DNA from: Petralouisia muris
GTDB taxonomy: Bacteria > Bacillota > Clostridia > Lachnospirales > Lachnospiraceae
Reading direction: 5' to 3'
Length of the DNA stretch: 64,000 bases
NCBI RefSeq assembly: GCF_004793545.1
Contig: NZ_SRYA01000023.1
Span: forward strand, 1-64,000
The notes below the pieces were generated by a model. The model had not been told where the DNA came from. It ran no database searches and saw only the letters and a list, made by a program, of their open reading frames with translations. Of this stretch, positions 46,299 to 55,700 are shown in pieces. Every line of letters starts with the position of its first letter. Position 1 is the first letter of the stretch. The position numbers and the translations under genes are program-made.

Positions 46299-48077
46299 TC
46301 AACTAAATCTCACCTTCCGCAGCTGCTGCAAACTCTTCTTATCCGCAACCAGTTTCTGCAACCCCTCCATATCCGCAGGCTCTAAATGGCGGGACCGTTC
46401 ATTGATACTATTTTCCTTCAACCGAATGACTGTATCCTTCAATGCTTTCTCTTTCTCTGCCGGTGTCTCAATCTGCAGAATCCTTGCATTAAACAACCCT
46501 GCAATCTCCCTCTGCTGCTCTTCCTCTGTGAACATACTGACAATCTTAGCCGGATTCAGCTCTCCTGCCCGATGCTGGGCAAAAACCTCCTCTGCCGCCT
46601 GCCGGTACAGTTCCTCGGTAAAATCCTCCGGCCCTATATACGGTTCAATCAATTCAAACAGCTCTGGTTGTTCAATCAGCCAGGTCAGCATCAATTTCTG
46701 TGACTGTTTGATGCCGTCCTCCTTCTTTCGTTTTTTATTTTCCTGAACGCCGGATTTCAGCGGACGGCTCTCCCTGCCAAAGCCTGCTTTTGTTCCAAGA
46801 TGCATCACCAGCTTCCGCAGATTCTCAAATCCCGTCTGATATTTCTCAGCTACGGCTTCGATATAATTATCCCGCTCTAATTCTTCCTCAAATTCCAGAA
46901 TCTTTCTTGCCGCCGCATTGTAAAACGCCGTCTTGCCCTCCGGGTCTTTCATATCATATTCCCGCTCCATAGTTTCCAGTTCAAACATAAAGCTGTTTTG
47001 TGCCTGGTCGATCCGTTTTTGATACTCCTCGGCCCCCTCTGCCCTGATAAATTCATCCGGATCTTTATATGGCTTCATATTAATAATTTTCACACTGATC
47101 CCTGCATCCTTCAGCATAGGGATTGCTCGCAGCGCCGCTTTGATCCCTGCGCCGTCGCTGTCAAAGGTACAGAACACTTCTTTGGCATACCGCTTCAGCA
47201 GCGCCGCATGGCCCTGGGTAAACGAGGTTCCCAGCGCTGCCACTGCATTATCAAATCCCGCCTGGTGCAGCGCAATCACATCCATATAGCCTTCGCACAG
47301 CAGAATCCCCTGTTTTCTGGAGGATCTTGCAAGATTCAATCCATAAAGATTCCGGCTCTTGTCAAAAATCATGGTTTCCGGCGAGTTCACATACTTGGGT
47401 TCCCCCTCTCCCAGCACCCGCCCGCCAAATCCAATGACCCGATGATTCACATCCATAATGGGAAACATCACCCGATTCCAGAATTTGTCCCGGCCGCCCC
47501 GGCTCTCATCCAAAGTAACCAATCCTGAATCTTTCAGAATCTCATCTTCATATCCCTGCTTACGGAGATATTGATAGAGATCATCACTGAACTTGTTGGA
47601 ATAGCCCAGCCCGAATTTCTTCATGGTCTCCGGGCCAAGACCTCTGTTAGTAAAATAATTCATAGCTGTCTGCCCCTGCTCCATACGAAGCTGAGCATAG
47701 AAATATTTCGCAGCCGTCTTATTAATTTCCAGAAGCCTTGCCCTTTTGTCCGCCTCCTGTCTTGCCTTGCCTGACATCTCCTGCCTGGGAAGATCAATCC
47801 CCGCTTTCTGTGCCAGCGTCTCCAACGCCTCTGGAAATGTGGCGTTTTCATACTGCATCAGAAAAGTAATTGCATTCCCCCCTGCTCCGCAGCCAAAACA
47901 GTAATACATCTGTTTTCCCTGGGATACGGAAAAAGACGGCGTCTTCTCGTTGTGAAACGGACACAGGCCAAAATAGGCGCTTCCCTTTTTCTTCAAACGC
48001 ACATAAGCGGAAATCACATCCACAATATCATTAGCTGAACGAACCTCTTCTATCAGTTCATCGGAATAATATGGCAT
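46299..48077 (-). CDS. dnaG: DNA primase DnaG
   Basis: A 592-residue primase that lays RNA primers for replication. N-terminal CHC2 zinc finger (CPFHNEKTPSFSVSQGKQMY, YCFGCG), a core with FGGRVLGEGEPKYVNSPET, a TOPRIM domain (LCEGYMDVIALHQAG, FDSDGAG) and a C-terminal helicase-binding domain. AAAGGAG precedes the ATG. Its stop lies at the very edge of the 89-bp repeat array that separates it from rpoD. Confidence 0.97.
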   Translation of the reverse strand: MPYYSDELIEEVRSANDIVDVISAYVRLKKKGSAYFGLCPFHNEKTPSFSVSQGKQMYYCFGCGAGGNAITFLMQYENATFPEALETLAQKAGIDLPRQEMSGKARQEADKRARLLEINKTAAKYFYAQLRMEQGQTAMNYFTNRGLGPETMKKFGLGYSNKFSDDLYQYLRKQGYEDEILKDSGLVTLDESRGGRDKFWNRVMFPIMDVNHRVIGFGGRVLGEGEPKYVNSPETMIFDKSRNLYGLNLARSSRKQGILLCEGYMDVIALHQAGFDNAVAALGTSFTQGHAALLKRYAKEVFCTFDSDGAGIKAALRAIPMLKDAGISVKIINMKPYKDPDEFIRAEGAEEYQKRIDQAQNSFMFELETMEREYDMKDPEGKTAFYNAAARKILEFEEELERDNYIEAVAEKYQTGFENLRKLVMHLGTKAGFGRESRPLKSGVQENKKRKKEDGIKQSQKLMLTWLIEQPELFELIEPYIGPEDFTEELYRQAAEEVFAQHRAGELNPAKIVSMFTEEEQQREIAGLFNARILQIETPAEKEKALKDTVIRLKENSINERSRHLEPADMEGLQKLVADKKSLQQLRKVRFS

Positions 48078-48210
48078 CTATGTCTCCTTTCCATTCATGA
48101 TCCTGGCACACTTCTGGTATGAAATGTGAATATTTCAAATAACGGAAGTCCCTGCAGGCCCCATTAAAATTATAAATATTACAGATAACGAAAATTCCAC
48201 AGTTCCCAGA

Positions 48211-49218
48211 TTAATTAATCTGCCATGCCTTAGGCATAAAATACTCTTCGAATTTCGCTATGGCATAGCGGTCTGTCATTCCTGCAATATAATCACAGAC
48301 CACCCGTTCCCGTTCCTCTCCCTGCTCTAACATATCAAGATATTGTCCCGGAAGATGATCAATATGCTTGTTATAATAATAGAACAACCGATTCAGCAAA
48401 TCCTTTGCCCGTTCTTCTTCTCCCTTTGCCATTGGATTGCGGTACACATGCTCAAACATAAACTTCCTCAGTCCCTTCATGGCCTGCTCCACATCTTCTG
48501 ACATACAGATATCGTTCTTCCCAAGACTGTTTGTTATTATATTATGTATCAGGGTATCCAGACGTTTCCGGGTAGTATTGCCCAAAACCTCCCGATATTC
48601 TGCCGGAATATCCTCTTCAGACAGTACCCGTCCCCGGATAGCGTCATCAATATCATGATTAATATATGCAATTTTATCAGAAAGGCGGACGATTTTTCCT
48701 TCCATGGTGGAAGGCATCAGCCTTGTCTGATGATTTAAAATTCCGTCCCGCACCTCCCAGGTCAGATTCAGCCCTTTGCCATTTTTTTCCAGAATCTCAA
48801 CGATCCGCACACTCTGTTCATTATGCTTAAAGCCTCCTTCATAAATGGAATTCAGCATATATTCCCCTGCATGTCCGAAAGGAGTATGCCCCAAATCATG
48901 CCCCAGCGCAATGGCTTCCACCAGATCTTCATTAAGCCGCAGCGCCTTTGCAATGGTTCTTGCATTCTGGGAAACTTCCAGCGTATGGGTCAGCCTGGTG
49001 CGGTAATGATCCCCCCGGGGAGTCAGAAAAACCTGGGTCTTATGCTTCAGGCGCCGAAATGATTTGCAGTGAAGGATTCGGTCCCTGTCTCTTTGAAACA
49101 CTGGCCGGATATCACATTGAGGTTCCTGCCTGTCACGTCCTCTGGAATTCTCGCTCAGAGTGGCAAAAGGGCTTAAATAGGTTCGTTCTAATAACTCCAT
49201 ATTTTCTCTTATGAGCAT
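48211..49218 (-). CDS. dgt: Deoxyguanosinetriphosphate triphosphohydrolase-like protein
   Basis: A 335-residue HD-domain phosphohydrolase that removes triphosphate from dGTP or other dNTPs. The HD metal site shows as THTLEVSQNARTIA and ALGHDLGHTPFGHAGE, with SDKIAYINHDIDD further on. GAGGTG lies 7 bases before the ATG. It is the first gene of the dgt-dnaG-rpoD-trmK-nif3 series on the minus strand. Confidence 0.93.
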   Translation of the reverse strand: MLIRENMELLERTYLSPFATLSENSRGRDRQEPQCDIRPVFQRDRDRILHCKSFRRLKHKTQVFLTPRGDHYRTRLTHTLEVSQNARTIAKALRLNEDLVEAIALGHDLGHTPFGHAGEYMLNSIYEGGFKHNEQSVRIVEILEKNGKGLNLTWEVRDGILNHQTRLMPSTMEGKIVRLSDKIAYINHDIDDAIRGRVLSEEDIPAEYREVLGNTTRKRLDTLIHNIITNSLGKNDICMSEDVEQAMKGLRKFMFEHVYRNPMAKGEEERAKDLLNRLFYYYNKHIDHLPGQYLDMLEQGEERERVVCDYIAGMTDRYAIAKFEEYFMPKAWQIN

Positions 49219-49352
49219 TATCCATCACCTCTATATGATATATTCCGCACAAATTCTTCATTTCCTTTATTTTTTCGCAAAAAACCACAGAATTTTACAA
49301 AACTGCCCTGGCATTTTCTGAGAACGCTTAAGAACAAAGCAAGAAAACTCCC

Positions 49353-49414
49353 ATGCCCTTAAAAACGAGGGCACTGAAAAACACAGTTTTTTCAATTTTT
49401 GTTTTTAAGGGCAT
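49353..49414. repeat. Perfect 14-bp inverted repeat beside the IS remnant
   Basis: ATGCCCTTAAAAAC (49353-49366) is repeated inverted at 49401-49414 with a 34-base loop. It could be the terminator region or one terminal repeat of the insertion sequence; no matching copy was seen on the other side of the transposase gene. Confidence 0.5.
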
Positions 49415-49416
49415 AA

Positions 49417-49454
49417 GAAATCCACCAGTCTCAGATTGACTTCTGGTGGATTTT
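49417..49454 (-). terminator. Terminator after the transposase
   Basis: GAAATCCACCAG (49417-49428) and CTGGTGGATTTT (49443-49454) form a strong hairpin after the transposase stop at 49500. Confidence 0.65.
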
Positions 49455-49499
49455 CTGAATTATGGATTCCATTTGATTGAATTTATATGCTAAACCTGA

Positions 49500-50712
49500 T
49501 TATTTTTCTTCTATTAACTTTATGATCCTTTTAAGGTTTACTGCAAATATAGTCATTGCTCCCTGCATTTCCATGCCAATAAGACCTGACGATGACGCAA
49601 CGTCATAACCATGTCTGCGTTTTAATTCACTATTCTTGGCTTCTATTTTATATCGCTCTTTTGCCTTGCTTTTAAAATATTTCGTTTCCTGAAATTGTGC
49701 CTGTTCACTATGGCTGTCATAGATAAGCGTTTCCGTATATTGTTTTGATTTCGCGCCTTCTTTATAACAGCCTTCCCTATATGGACATCTTTTACATTTC
49801 TCAATATCGAAAAAATATACCACTCTTGGATTTTTACCCTCTGAGCTCCTGCTGTCTTTTGTCTTTCGCATTGCCAGATGCCCTGCCTTACATTGGTGCA
49901 TACCTGCATCTTTATTAAACTCAAATTCATCTGGCTTTGTACGATTCCCCTGGGCAACAATACTGTTTCATCGGGATATAAGTTTATATTCTCCATCTTT
50001 AGCTGCATCTATATTTTCTTTGCTTGAATACGCTTTGTCTCCAATTACGGTTTCGATTTCCATTCCCGCTTCTCGGCTTTTCTGAATCAACGCCGGCAAT
50101 TCTTTTCCGTCTGTTTTTTCTCCGCTGGTAACAGTTGCTGCCGTAATGATCCGTTCTTCTGTCATGGCGATATGAGTCTTATATACAAAGAAAGATGTAT
50201 CGGCTGTTTTATGACCGATTTTTGCATCTCCATCCTTTGAGGTTTCCAGATGTTCCATATCATCGATGATAGATTCTTCCAACAGATTTAATTACTCGCC
50301 GCAGTCTCTTAGATTGATCCTGAAGCGCCTGACGCGGGGTTTTTTGATTGCATCTTGATTTTGTATGGGTAGCGTCTACAATAATAGATTTTGATTTTAG
50401 AATTCCTTTATCCAATGCAATCTGAGCAATCTGAACCGTTTTAGCGAACAGCATATCTAAAAGGTTCATATCTTTTAAGCGCCGCTTGCGAAACTTTGTC
50501 AATGAGCTGGAATTTATGACAGCTTCTTCCGGCGACATGTCCAGAAAATATTTAAAAGACATATCATATTTAGAACGCTCCACAACATCAACATCAGACA
50601 AATCATAAATTGATTTTAAAAGCAGATATTTAAACATTCGAATTGGCGGGATTGCTAATTCATATATTTCTAAATATGGACTTAACACCATTTTCTGCTG
50701 TTGTTCTATCAT
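49500..50712 (-). pseudogene. IS1182-type transposase with a frameshift and a stop
   Basis: The start MIEQQQKMVLSPYLEIYELA, the N-terminal domain and the DDE-type catalytic region (SIIVDATHTKSRCNQKTPRQ, IGDKAYSSKE) and the zinc-ribbon C-terminus (CKRCPYREGC) together make a nearly full-length IS1182-family transposase. A one-base shift near 50275 and an in-frame TGA near 49964 break it. It begins right after the tRNA-Leu terminator, so the element inserted downstream of the tRNA gene. Confidence 0.85.
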
Positions 50713-50744
50713 AAAAACTGAGGGGAATTTTTTTAACAGAAAAA

Positions 50745-50769
50745 GAGCTATTGCTAATTGCAACAGCTC
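50745..50769 (-). terminator. Terminator of tRNA-Leu(CAG)
   Basis: GAGCTATTGC and GCAACAGCTC pair with one mismatch around a 5-base loop, followed on the minus strand by a T-run. Confidence 0.7.
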
Positions 50770-50780
50770 CCTCTTCACAT

Positions 50781-50863
50781 GCAGGAGATGGGACTTGAAC
50801 CCACACGATATTGCTACCACAGGCACCTGAAGCCTGCGCGTCTGCCAATTCCGCCACTCCTGC
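50781..50863 (-). tRNA. tRNA-Leu (anticodon CAG)
   Basis: An 83-base class II tRNA. The acceptor arms GCAGGAG/CTCCTGC pair fully; the anticodon stem CAGGC/GCCTG holds loop TTCAGGT, giving anticodon CAG, which reads CUG. The long variable arm and GGTTCAAGTCC T-arm are present. CCA is not encoded. A near-consensus promoter and a terminator flank it, so it is a single-gene unit. Confidence 0.95.
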
Positions 50864-50881
50864 GTAACACTGACAATAGCT

Positions 50882-50910
50882 ATTATATATACTATGGAGA
50901 AATTTGTCAA
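50882..50910 (-). promoter_or_regulatory. Perfect consensus promoter of tRNA-Leu(CAG)
   Basis: On the minus strand TTGACA (50910-50905), exactly 17 bases, then TATAAT (50887-50882), about 18 bases before the mature tRNA. Confidence 0.85.
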
Positions 50911-51045
50911 CACTTTTTTTCAAATTTTTCAAAAAAATGATTTTACCGATAAACGCCATAGATGAAACAGCGCCATAAAATAAAGCCCGTCTCCGATCAG
51001 CCCACAACGGAAAAGATTTGTCAAATGCATTCTAAGGAACTGTCC

Positions 51046-51448
51046 CTAAGGCAAATCCAAGCTTCCAATCACTTCCTTAAGGGTATCCGCCGAATGTTTC
51101 AGCAGTTCCATTTCTTCCTCATCCAAAGAAACAGGCACATGGGCTTCTATGCCGGATCCCAGCACTCTCTGTTCCGGAAATTCTCCGATTTTTACCGCTG
51201 CATACGTCAAAATATCCACCGAATGGACGCCACCAGAAGAATTCCCTGAAATAATGGCGGCGTCTGCAACATCATCATAAGTTCCGGCATAAATTTTCAT
51301 CTGCCCGGAAAAAGGAATTCCATGGGCAATATCCCTGGCCTCCCCGTCTGCCTTGTCAAAATTGGCGTCCAGAAGAACAAATTCCGTAAAAGGCCTGCTC
51401 TGCATCAGGGTAAAGGCTATAGCAGAACCTACGAGCGGCTGCTATTCT
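51046..51448 (-). pseudogene. L-lactate dehydrogenase relic with internal deletions
   Basis: Separate parts of an L-LDH are stitched together: the NAD-binding N-terminus (VGSAIAFTLMQSRPFTEFVL, LLDANFDKADGEARDIAHG), a piece of the middle (SVDILTYAAVKIGEFPEQRV) and the C-terminus (IEAHVPVSLDEEEMELLKHS). The extreme N-terminus, the catalytic loop and the His of the active site are missing. About 120 residues remain of some 315, so it is non-functional. Confidence 0.75.
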
Positions 51449-51477
51449 TTCCTGCTTTTCAATTTTTCAAACACGCT

Positions 51478-52011
51478 CTAATCCTTGAGGAGTCCCGTTT
51501 CCAACGCACTTTTTCTGATTCTGGTATAAAATTCTTTTTCATCTTCGTGATGGATATACGCCCCATTCTTCTTCTGCACCTGGATAGACCCAGGGTTATC
51601 TTTGCGGACTGACAGATAGATTTCCTCTTCCCGAATCAGCTTCCATGCCTGCTCTACGGCCAGCCTTAATCCTTCTGATGCATAGCCTTTTCCCCTGCAT
51701 TCTTTACGGATTCCATATCCGATATGGCCTGCGCCGTTGGCAAGGGCCTCTGTCAGATAATGGCGTATCCGGAATAATCCCACAATTCTATCATCCTCCC
51801 ATAAGAAAAATTCTGTTTCCGGCACCCAGCCCTCTTTCAGTCCAACGCCCTTTGCCGCATTGAGGTAACCGGGCAATATCTTATGTTCAAATTCTTCTCT
51901 GGAACATCCAAATGCAGGATTAGTAAAACCATTTTCTTCTTCCGGAGTATTTGTGATAAACTCAAATTCCTTTTCCAGATCCTCTGGATTTGCTTCTTTT
52001 AAATACAGCAT
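51478..52011 (-). CDS. GNAT family N-acetyltransferase
   Basis: A 177-residue acetyltransferase. The acetyl-CoA binding motif A is GYGIRKECRGKGYASEGLRL, preceded by FRIRHYLTEALANGAGHIGY. The substrate cannot be predicted; related proteins act on small amines or protein N-termini. The ATG at 52011 follows GAGGA at 8 bases, although the frame stays open for another 25 codons upstream. Confidence 0.85.
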   Translation of the reverse strand: MLYLKEANPEDLEKEFEFITNTPEEENGFTNPAFGCSREEFEHKILPGYLNAAKGVGLKEGWVPETEFFLWEDDRIVGLFRIRHYLTEALANGAGHIGYGIRKECRGKGYASEGLRLAVEQAWKLIREEEIYLSVRKDNPGSIQVQKKNGAYIHHEDEKEFYTRIRKSALETGLLKD

Positions 52012-52158
52012 ATTAGCTTCCTCTTCATTGACAATGAAATCTTCATCAAATGTATTATCACTTATCATATTCACCAAACATAACAATTGGCCAGAAATGA
52101 AAAAAAAGAGAATTTATAAATATGTATTTCAATCCTCACAAAAGTCTTAGAAATGAAA

Positions 52159-52189
52159 AACCCTAGTAAACTCTAAATTTACTAGGGTT
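52159..52189 (-). terminator. Terminator of tRNA-Leu(AAG)
   Basis: AACCCTAGTAAA and TTTACTAGGGTT form a perfect 12-bp stem with a 7-base loop just after the tRNA. Confidence 0.75.
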
Positions 52190-52193
52190 AAAT

Positions 52194-52276
52194 GCGGAAG
52201 ATGGGACTTGAACCCACACGTCTATACAGACACAAGATCCTTAGTCTTGCCTGTCTGCCAATTCCAGCACTTCCGC
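52194..52276 (-). tRNA. tRNA-Leu (anticodon AAG)
   Basis: An 83-base class II tRNA with acceptor arms GCGGAAG/CTTCCGC and a long variable arm. The anticodon stem CAAGA/TCTTG encloses loop CTAAGGA, so positions 34-36 are AAG, reading CUU (and more if A34 is deaminated to inosine). Most bacteria use GAG here and restrict A34 to tRNA-Arg(ACG), so this anticodon is notable. Confidence 0.92.
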
Positions 52277-52338
52277 ATTTCTGACGACTTATAAATGATA
52301 CCAAATTCACCGGAAAATGTCAATGGCATTTTTAAAAT

Positions 52339-54018
52339 TTATAAATATTTTTTTTCAAAATCTTCCACCTTCATAGGTTTGTCAAAATAAAACCCCTGTA
52401 TCATATGAATCTGCATCTTCTTTAATATCTCATACTGGCGCTCATGCTCCATGCCTTCCACGCACACTTTCATACCGATGACAGAAGCAAGTTCACAGAC
52501 TATCCGCACAAAAGCGTCTGAAAATTCATCGTTCCCCAAATCTTCAATAAAGCATCTGTCAATTTTGATAACGTCAATAGGCATCTCCCGGATATGATTC
52601 AGGGAACTATAGCCTGTACCGAAATCATCCAGCGCCACCCATACGCCCAATTCTTTAATCTGTCCCAAAATCCGCTTCATCCGCGTCATATCATTGATGG
52701 CAAGGCTTTCTGTTACCTCCAGCGTCAGATTCCCGGGATTCAGCCCTGTCCGCTGCAGCACATTCTTCACTCGCTCCGCCATATCATTCCGCAGAAGCTG
52801 CACCACGGAAAGGTTCACATTTACCTTATATTCCGGATGCCCGGAATCATTCCAATGCTTGCAGCGGCGGCAGGACTGCAGCAGCACATGATCCCCGATT
52901 GGATTAATCAGCCCCAGATATTCTGCAAGAGGAATAAACTCTGTCGGAGAAATAAATCCAAGACTCTCGCAATTCCAGCGAATCAACGCCTCTGCACCCA
53001 TACAGGGATGATCCGGCTTTGAAACATCCACAATTGGCTGGTAATAAACCTCAAATTCATTGCAGGCGTTTACAATGGCATTGCGCATATTTTTTTCCAA
53101 ATCCAAACGCTTAAAAGCGCTCCCTTCTTCCTCTGCCGTGTAAAACACGTACCTGTTTTTCCCCGTCGCCTTTGCCTCAAAAAGAGCCAGATCCGCTTTC
53201 TTGATCAACTCCTGCACCGTATCCCCATCTGTGGGAAACCGGACAATTCCCATGCTCATGGTGCAGTAATAATCCGCCCCTTTCAAAAACCAGGGTTTCT
53301 CAAAAATTCCGCAGATATCTCCCAAAATTCGGTTTAACATAGAAACCCTGGTATCTGTTACAATAATAATAAACTCATCTCCGCCCATCCGATAACAGCT
53401 GCTTTGAATTCCTGAAATCCTTTTCAGGCTGCGGGAAATCCCCTGCAGCAGCACATCACCGTACTGGTGACCCAAACCACCATTAATATGCTTGAAATCA
53501 TCCAAATCCATATACAAAAGCGCGCCTTCTCCGCCCTTTTCCCTGATCAGAGAAATCTGCTCTTCCAAATCCTTCTCGCAGCGCATCCTGTTATAAAGGC
53601 CTGTAAGAAAATCATTGTTGGCCTGCTTTTCAATTCTCTGCTGATACTGTTTTGTTTTTGTAATGTCATATACCGTATACAGTTCTGCGGCGCTCTGATC
53701 CATCCAGCGTATTTTCTTCCTGTGGACATCAAACCACCTGTCATCTTCTTCTATATATAACTCTCCGCTGCTGTCTTCTTCCCCGCCTTCCAATGCCTGG
53801 GACAGCAGCTTTTTCACGGTTTTTCCGTCCATTTCGCCATTTAGAAAAGCGCTGAACCTCTCATTTGCAAACAATACCTTTTCCTGGGAAGAGCATACGC
53901 AGATTCCACAGCCTACGTTATTTAAAATTTCCACTCCAGAAATATAAAAGCTCACATCCATCTCTTCTGTCTGTACCAGCTTACTGCTTTCTTCCTGCTT
54001 TTCTGTCTGCTTTATCAT
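52339..54018 (-). CDS. PAS-GGDEF-EAL cyclic-di-GMP signalling protein
   Basis: A 559-residue cytoplasmic protein. A PAS-like sensor at about 20-130, a GGDEF diguanylate cyclase at about 140-300 with an intact signature (RMGGDEF), and an EAL phosphodiesterase at about 315-555 with AEALIRW, DDFGTGYSSL and KIDRCFI intact. Both catalytic domains could be active, so the net effect on c-di-GMP depends on the PAS signal. No membrane segment is seen. It overlaps the upstream methyltransferase gene by 4 bases. Confidence 0.93.
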   Translation of the reverse strand: MIKQTEKQEESSKLVQTEEMDVSFYISGVEILNNVGCGICVCSSQEKVLFANERFSAFLNGEMDGKTVKKLLSQALEGGEEDSSGELYIEEDDRWFDVHRKKIRWMDQSAAELYTVYDITKTKQYQQRIEKQANNDFLTGLYNRMRCEKDLEEQISLIREKGGEGALLYMDLDDFKHINGGLGHQYGDVLLQGISRSLKRISGIQSSCYRMGGDEFIIIVTDTRVSMLNRILGDICGIFEKPWFLKGADYYCTMSMGIVRFPTDGDTVQELIKKADLALFEAKATGKNRYVFYTAEEEGSAFKRLDLEKNMRNAIVNACNEFEVYYQPIVDVSKPDHPCMGAEALIRWNCESLGFISPTEFIPLAEYLGLINPIGDHVLLQSCRRCKHWNDSGHPEYKVNVNLSVVQLLRNDMAERVKNVLQRTGLNPGNLTLEVTESLAINDMTRMKRILGQIKELGVWVALDDFGTGYSSLNHIREMPIDVIKIDRCFIEDLGNDEFSDAFVRIVCELASVIGMKVCVEGMEHERQYEILKKMQIHMIQGFYFDKPMKVEDFEKKYL

Positions 54019-55505
54019 TTACATCGATTCCTTTTTTCAATAATAAACAAACTGTACATCCCTTTTTCATCCATACTGTATTCCTTAAGCAAGGTAAATT
54101 TTTTTCTGAGCCGGAGCTGCTTTTTGATATAATTTTTCTCATTGGAATACAGAATCATCCTGCCGCTGTCCGTCAAAACCTCCTCTGCTTTCTCAAAAAA
54201 TTTCCGATAAAATAAATCATGCTCCTCTCTGGATTTCTTTCCTCTGTCCGGCATATTTGTAATAATCTCGTCAAAAAGATATCCATGCTGGAAGGTAAAA
54301 AAGTCCCGATGGATATAATTTACCTGCTTTCCCGCCAGTCTTGCGTTCTCCCAGGCTCCGTCAATGGCTTCCCCGAACGTATCAATCCCATACATCACCC
54401 TGGCCGGACATATTCTGTCCCGTTCCAGCAGCATCGTCCCCACACCGCAGAAAGGGTCCAGGATCTGCGCCTGTTCGGCCAGATAAGGTCTGGCTAAATA
54501 CGCAATCAGAGCTGCCTGTTCCGGCCGTATGGACGCGGCTACTGCGCGTTTTCGATAGGCAAAACGATCCTCCTGAAAAGTATACAGCTTCACCAACGGC
54601 AAAAACGATCCTTCCCGGCCTTCCATCAGTCGGATTTCCACTTCATAATCTGAGGCAGAATTATACAGCCTGCGTCCGGTTTCCTGTTCCAATGCAAATC
54701 CGCATTTTTTAACAAAATCACTGCGTTTATTCAGGGGCATCCGGCTGTGGATTCCCAAACGGAAGCAATAACTGTCACTTGCTTTATGAGCCTTGTCCAA
54801 TAATTCCAGAAGATTCGATTCTGCCAATGCCTTTGCCGCCAGCTTGGGATTGGGCTCTAGCCTCTTAAGATTCAGCGGAAACAGCATTTCTCTGTATGTG
54901 GGAATTGCCAATATGGGCCTGATATGGCTGGTAACGACGCGGACTCCGCTTTTCAAAATAGCAGTGTCTCCATTCTTGATCTGTTCTGCCGTCGCCTGCT
55001 GATATTGCTTCCCGGTGGTAAGAATCAGTTCATACGTCTCATCATATCCCTGAAAAGTATGTTTTTTCAAAGGCTCTTCCCGGCCCACAAGGGACCGAAG
55101 GATCTTAAGCTCTTCCCGAATATGCTTCTCTTCTTCTACTCCAGGCTTCACAGCCTCCAACTCCTTTAGCCGCTCTCTCAATTGGGGAAGATATTCCGGA
55201 CAATCCAGCTCTGCCAGCGCAGACAGGTAATTGCTTTTAATAAAAAGCTTCTCTTCCCTTCCATACGCTTCATAAATTGGAGATGCAAATTCCTCCTTTT
55301 TAAGCCTGCCCAGTACCAGAGCTGCATTGCCCCGCACCTTGGGTTCCTCATGCTTCAAAAGGTCTGTCAAAACCCTGTAATCTCCCTGCAGCAGCTCCAG
55401 AAATTCTTCTCTGGCTTCTTCCAATTTCATTTCCTGTTTCAGAGCAATCAAAACTTTTCTCAGATCATTTCCTGTTTTCAGGCTTTCATATTGTTCCCTT
55501 ATCAT
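54015..55505 (-). CDS. HEAT-repeat - UPF0020-type RNA methyltransferase
   Basis: A 496-residue protein: N-terminal HEAT-like repeats (about 25-140, KHEEPKVRGNAALVLGRL), a middle region, and a class I SAM methyltransferase of the UPF0020/Trm11 type (about 315-495; SAM motif LDPFCGVGTMLLER). The catalytic motif, usually NPPY or DPPY, reads NMPDRG here, a change seen in some Clostridial relatives. It probably methylates an RNA, but the target is unknown. It starts 195 bases after the amidase terminator region. Confidence 0.8.
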   Translation of the reverse strand: MIREQYESLKTGNDLRKVLIALKQEMKLEEAREEFLELLQGDYRVLTDLLKHEEPKVRGNAALVLGRLKKEEFASPIYEAYGREEKLFIKSNYLSALAELDCPEYLPQLRERLKELEAVKPGVEEEKHIREELKILRSLVGREEPLKKHTFQGYDETYELILTTGKQYQQATAEQIKNGDTAILKSGVRVVTSHIRPILAIPTYREMLFPLNLKRLEPNPKLAAKALAESNLLELLDKAHKASDSYCFRLGIHSRMPLNKRSDFVKKCGFALEQETGRRLYNSASDYEVEIRLMEGREGSFLPLVKLYTFQEDRFAYRKRAVAASIRPEQAALIAYLARPYLAEQAQILDPFCGVGTMLLERDRICPARVMYGIDTFGEAIDGAWENARLAGKQVNYIHRDFFTFQHGYLFDEIITNMPDRGKKSREEHDLFYRKFFEKAEEVLTDSGRMILYSNEKNYIKKQLRLRKKFTLLKEYSMDEKGMYSLFIIEKRNRCK

Positions 55506-55611
55506 ATGATTCTCCTGTTCTTTTACATTTTGGAACTCCCAATTCTGTTATTCATTGTACTTGATTATCCTTTGTTTGGCAATAGGCGCCGTTTATTTCA
55601 AGAAAAAAAGA

Positions 55612-55634
55612 AGGCTGTCATTTCCCGGCAGCCT
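55612..55634 (-). terminator. Terminator after the amidase gene
   Basis: AGGCTG and CAGCCT (read on the minus strand within GAGGCTGCCGGGAAATGACA) form a hairpin followed by a T-run. Confidence 0.65.
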
Positions 55635-55700
55635 CCTTTATTTACTTTATTCTGTTCCGTTAAATTCTGCGGAAAACAAACAGGGATGCTTTCCCTTCCA

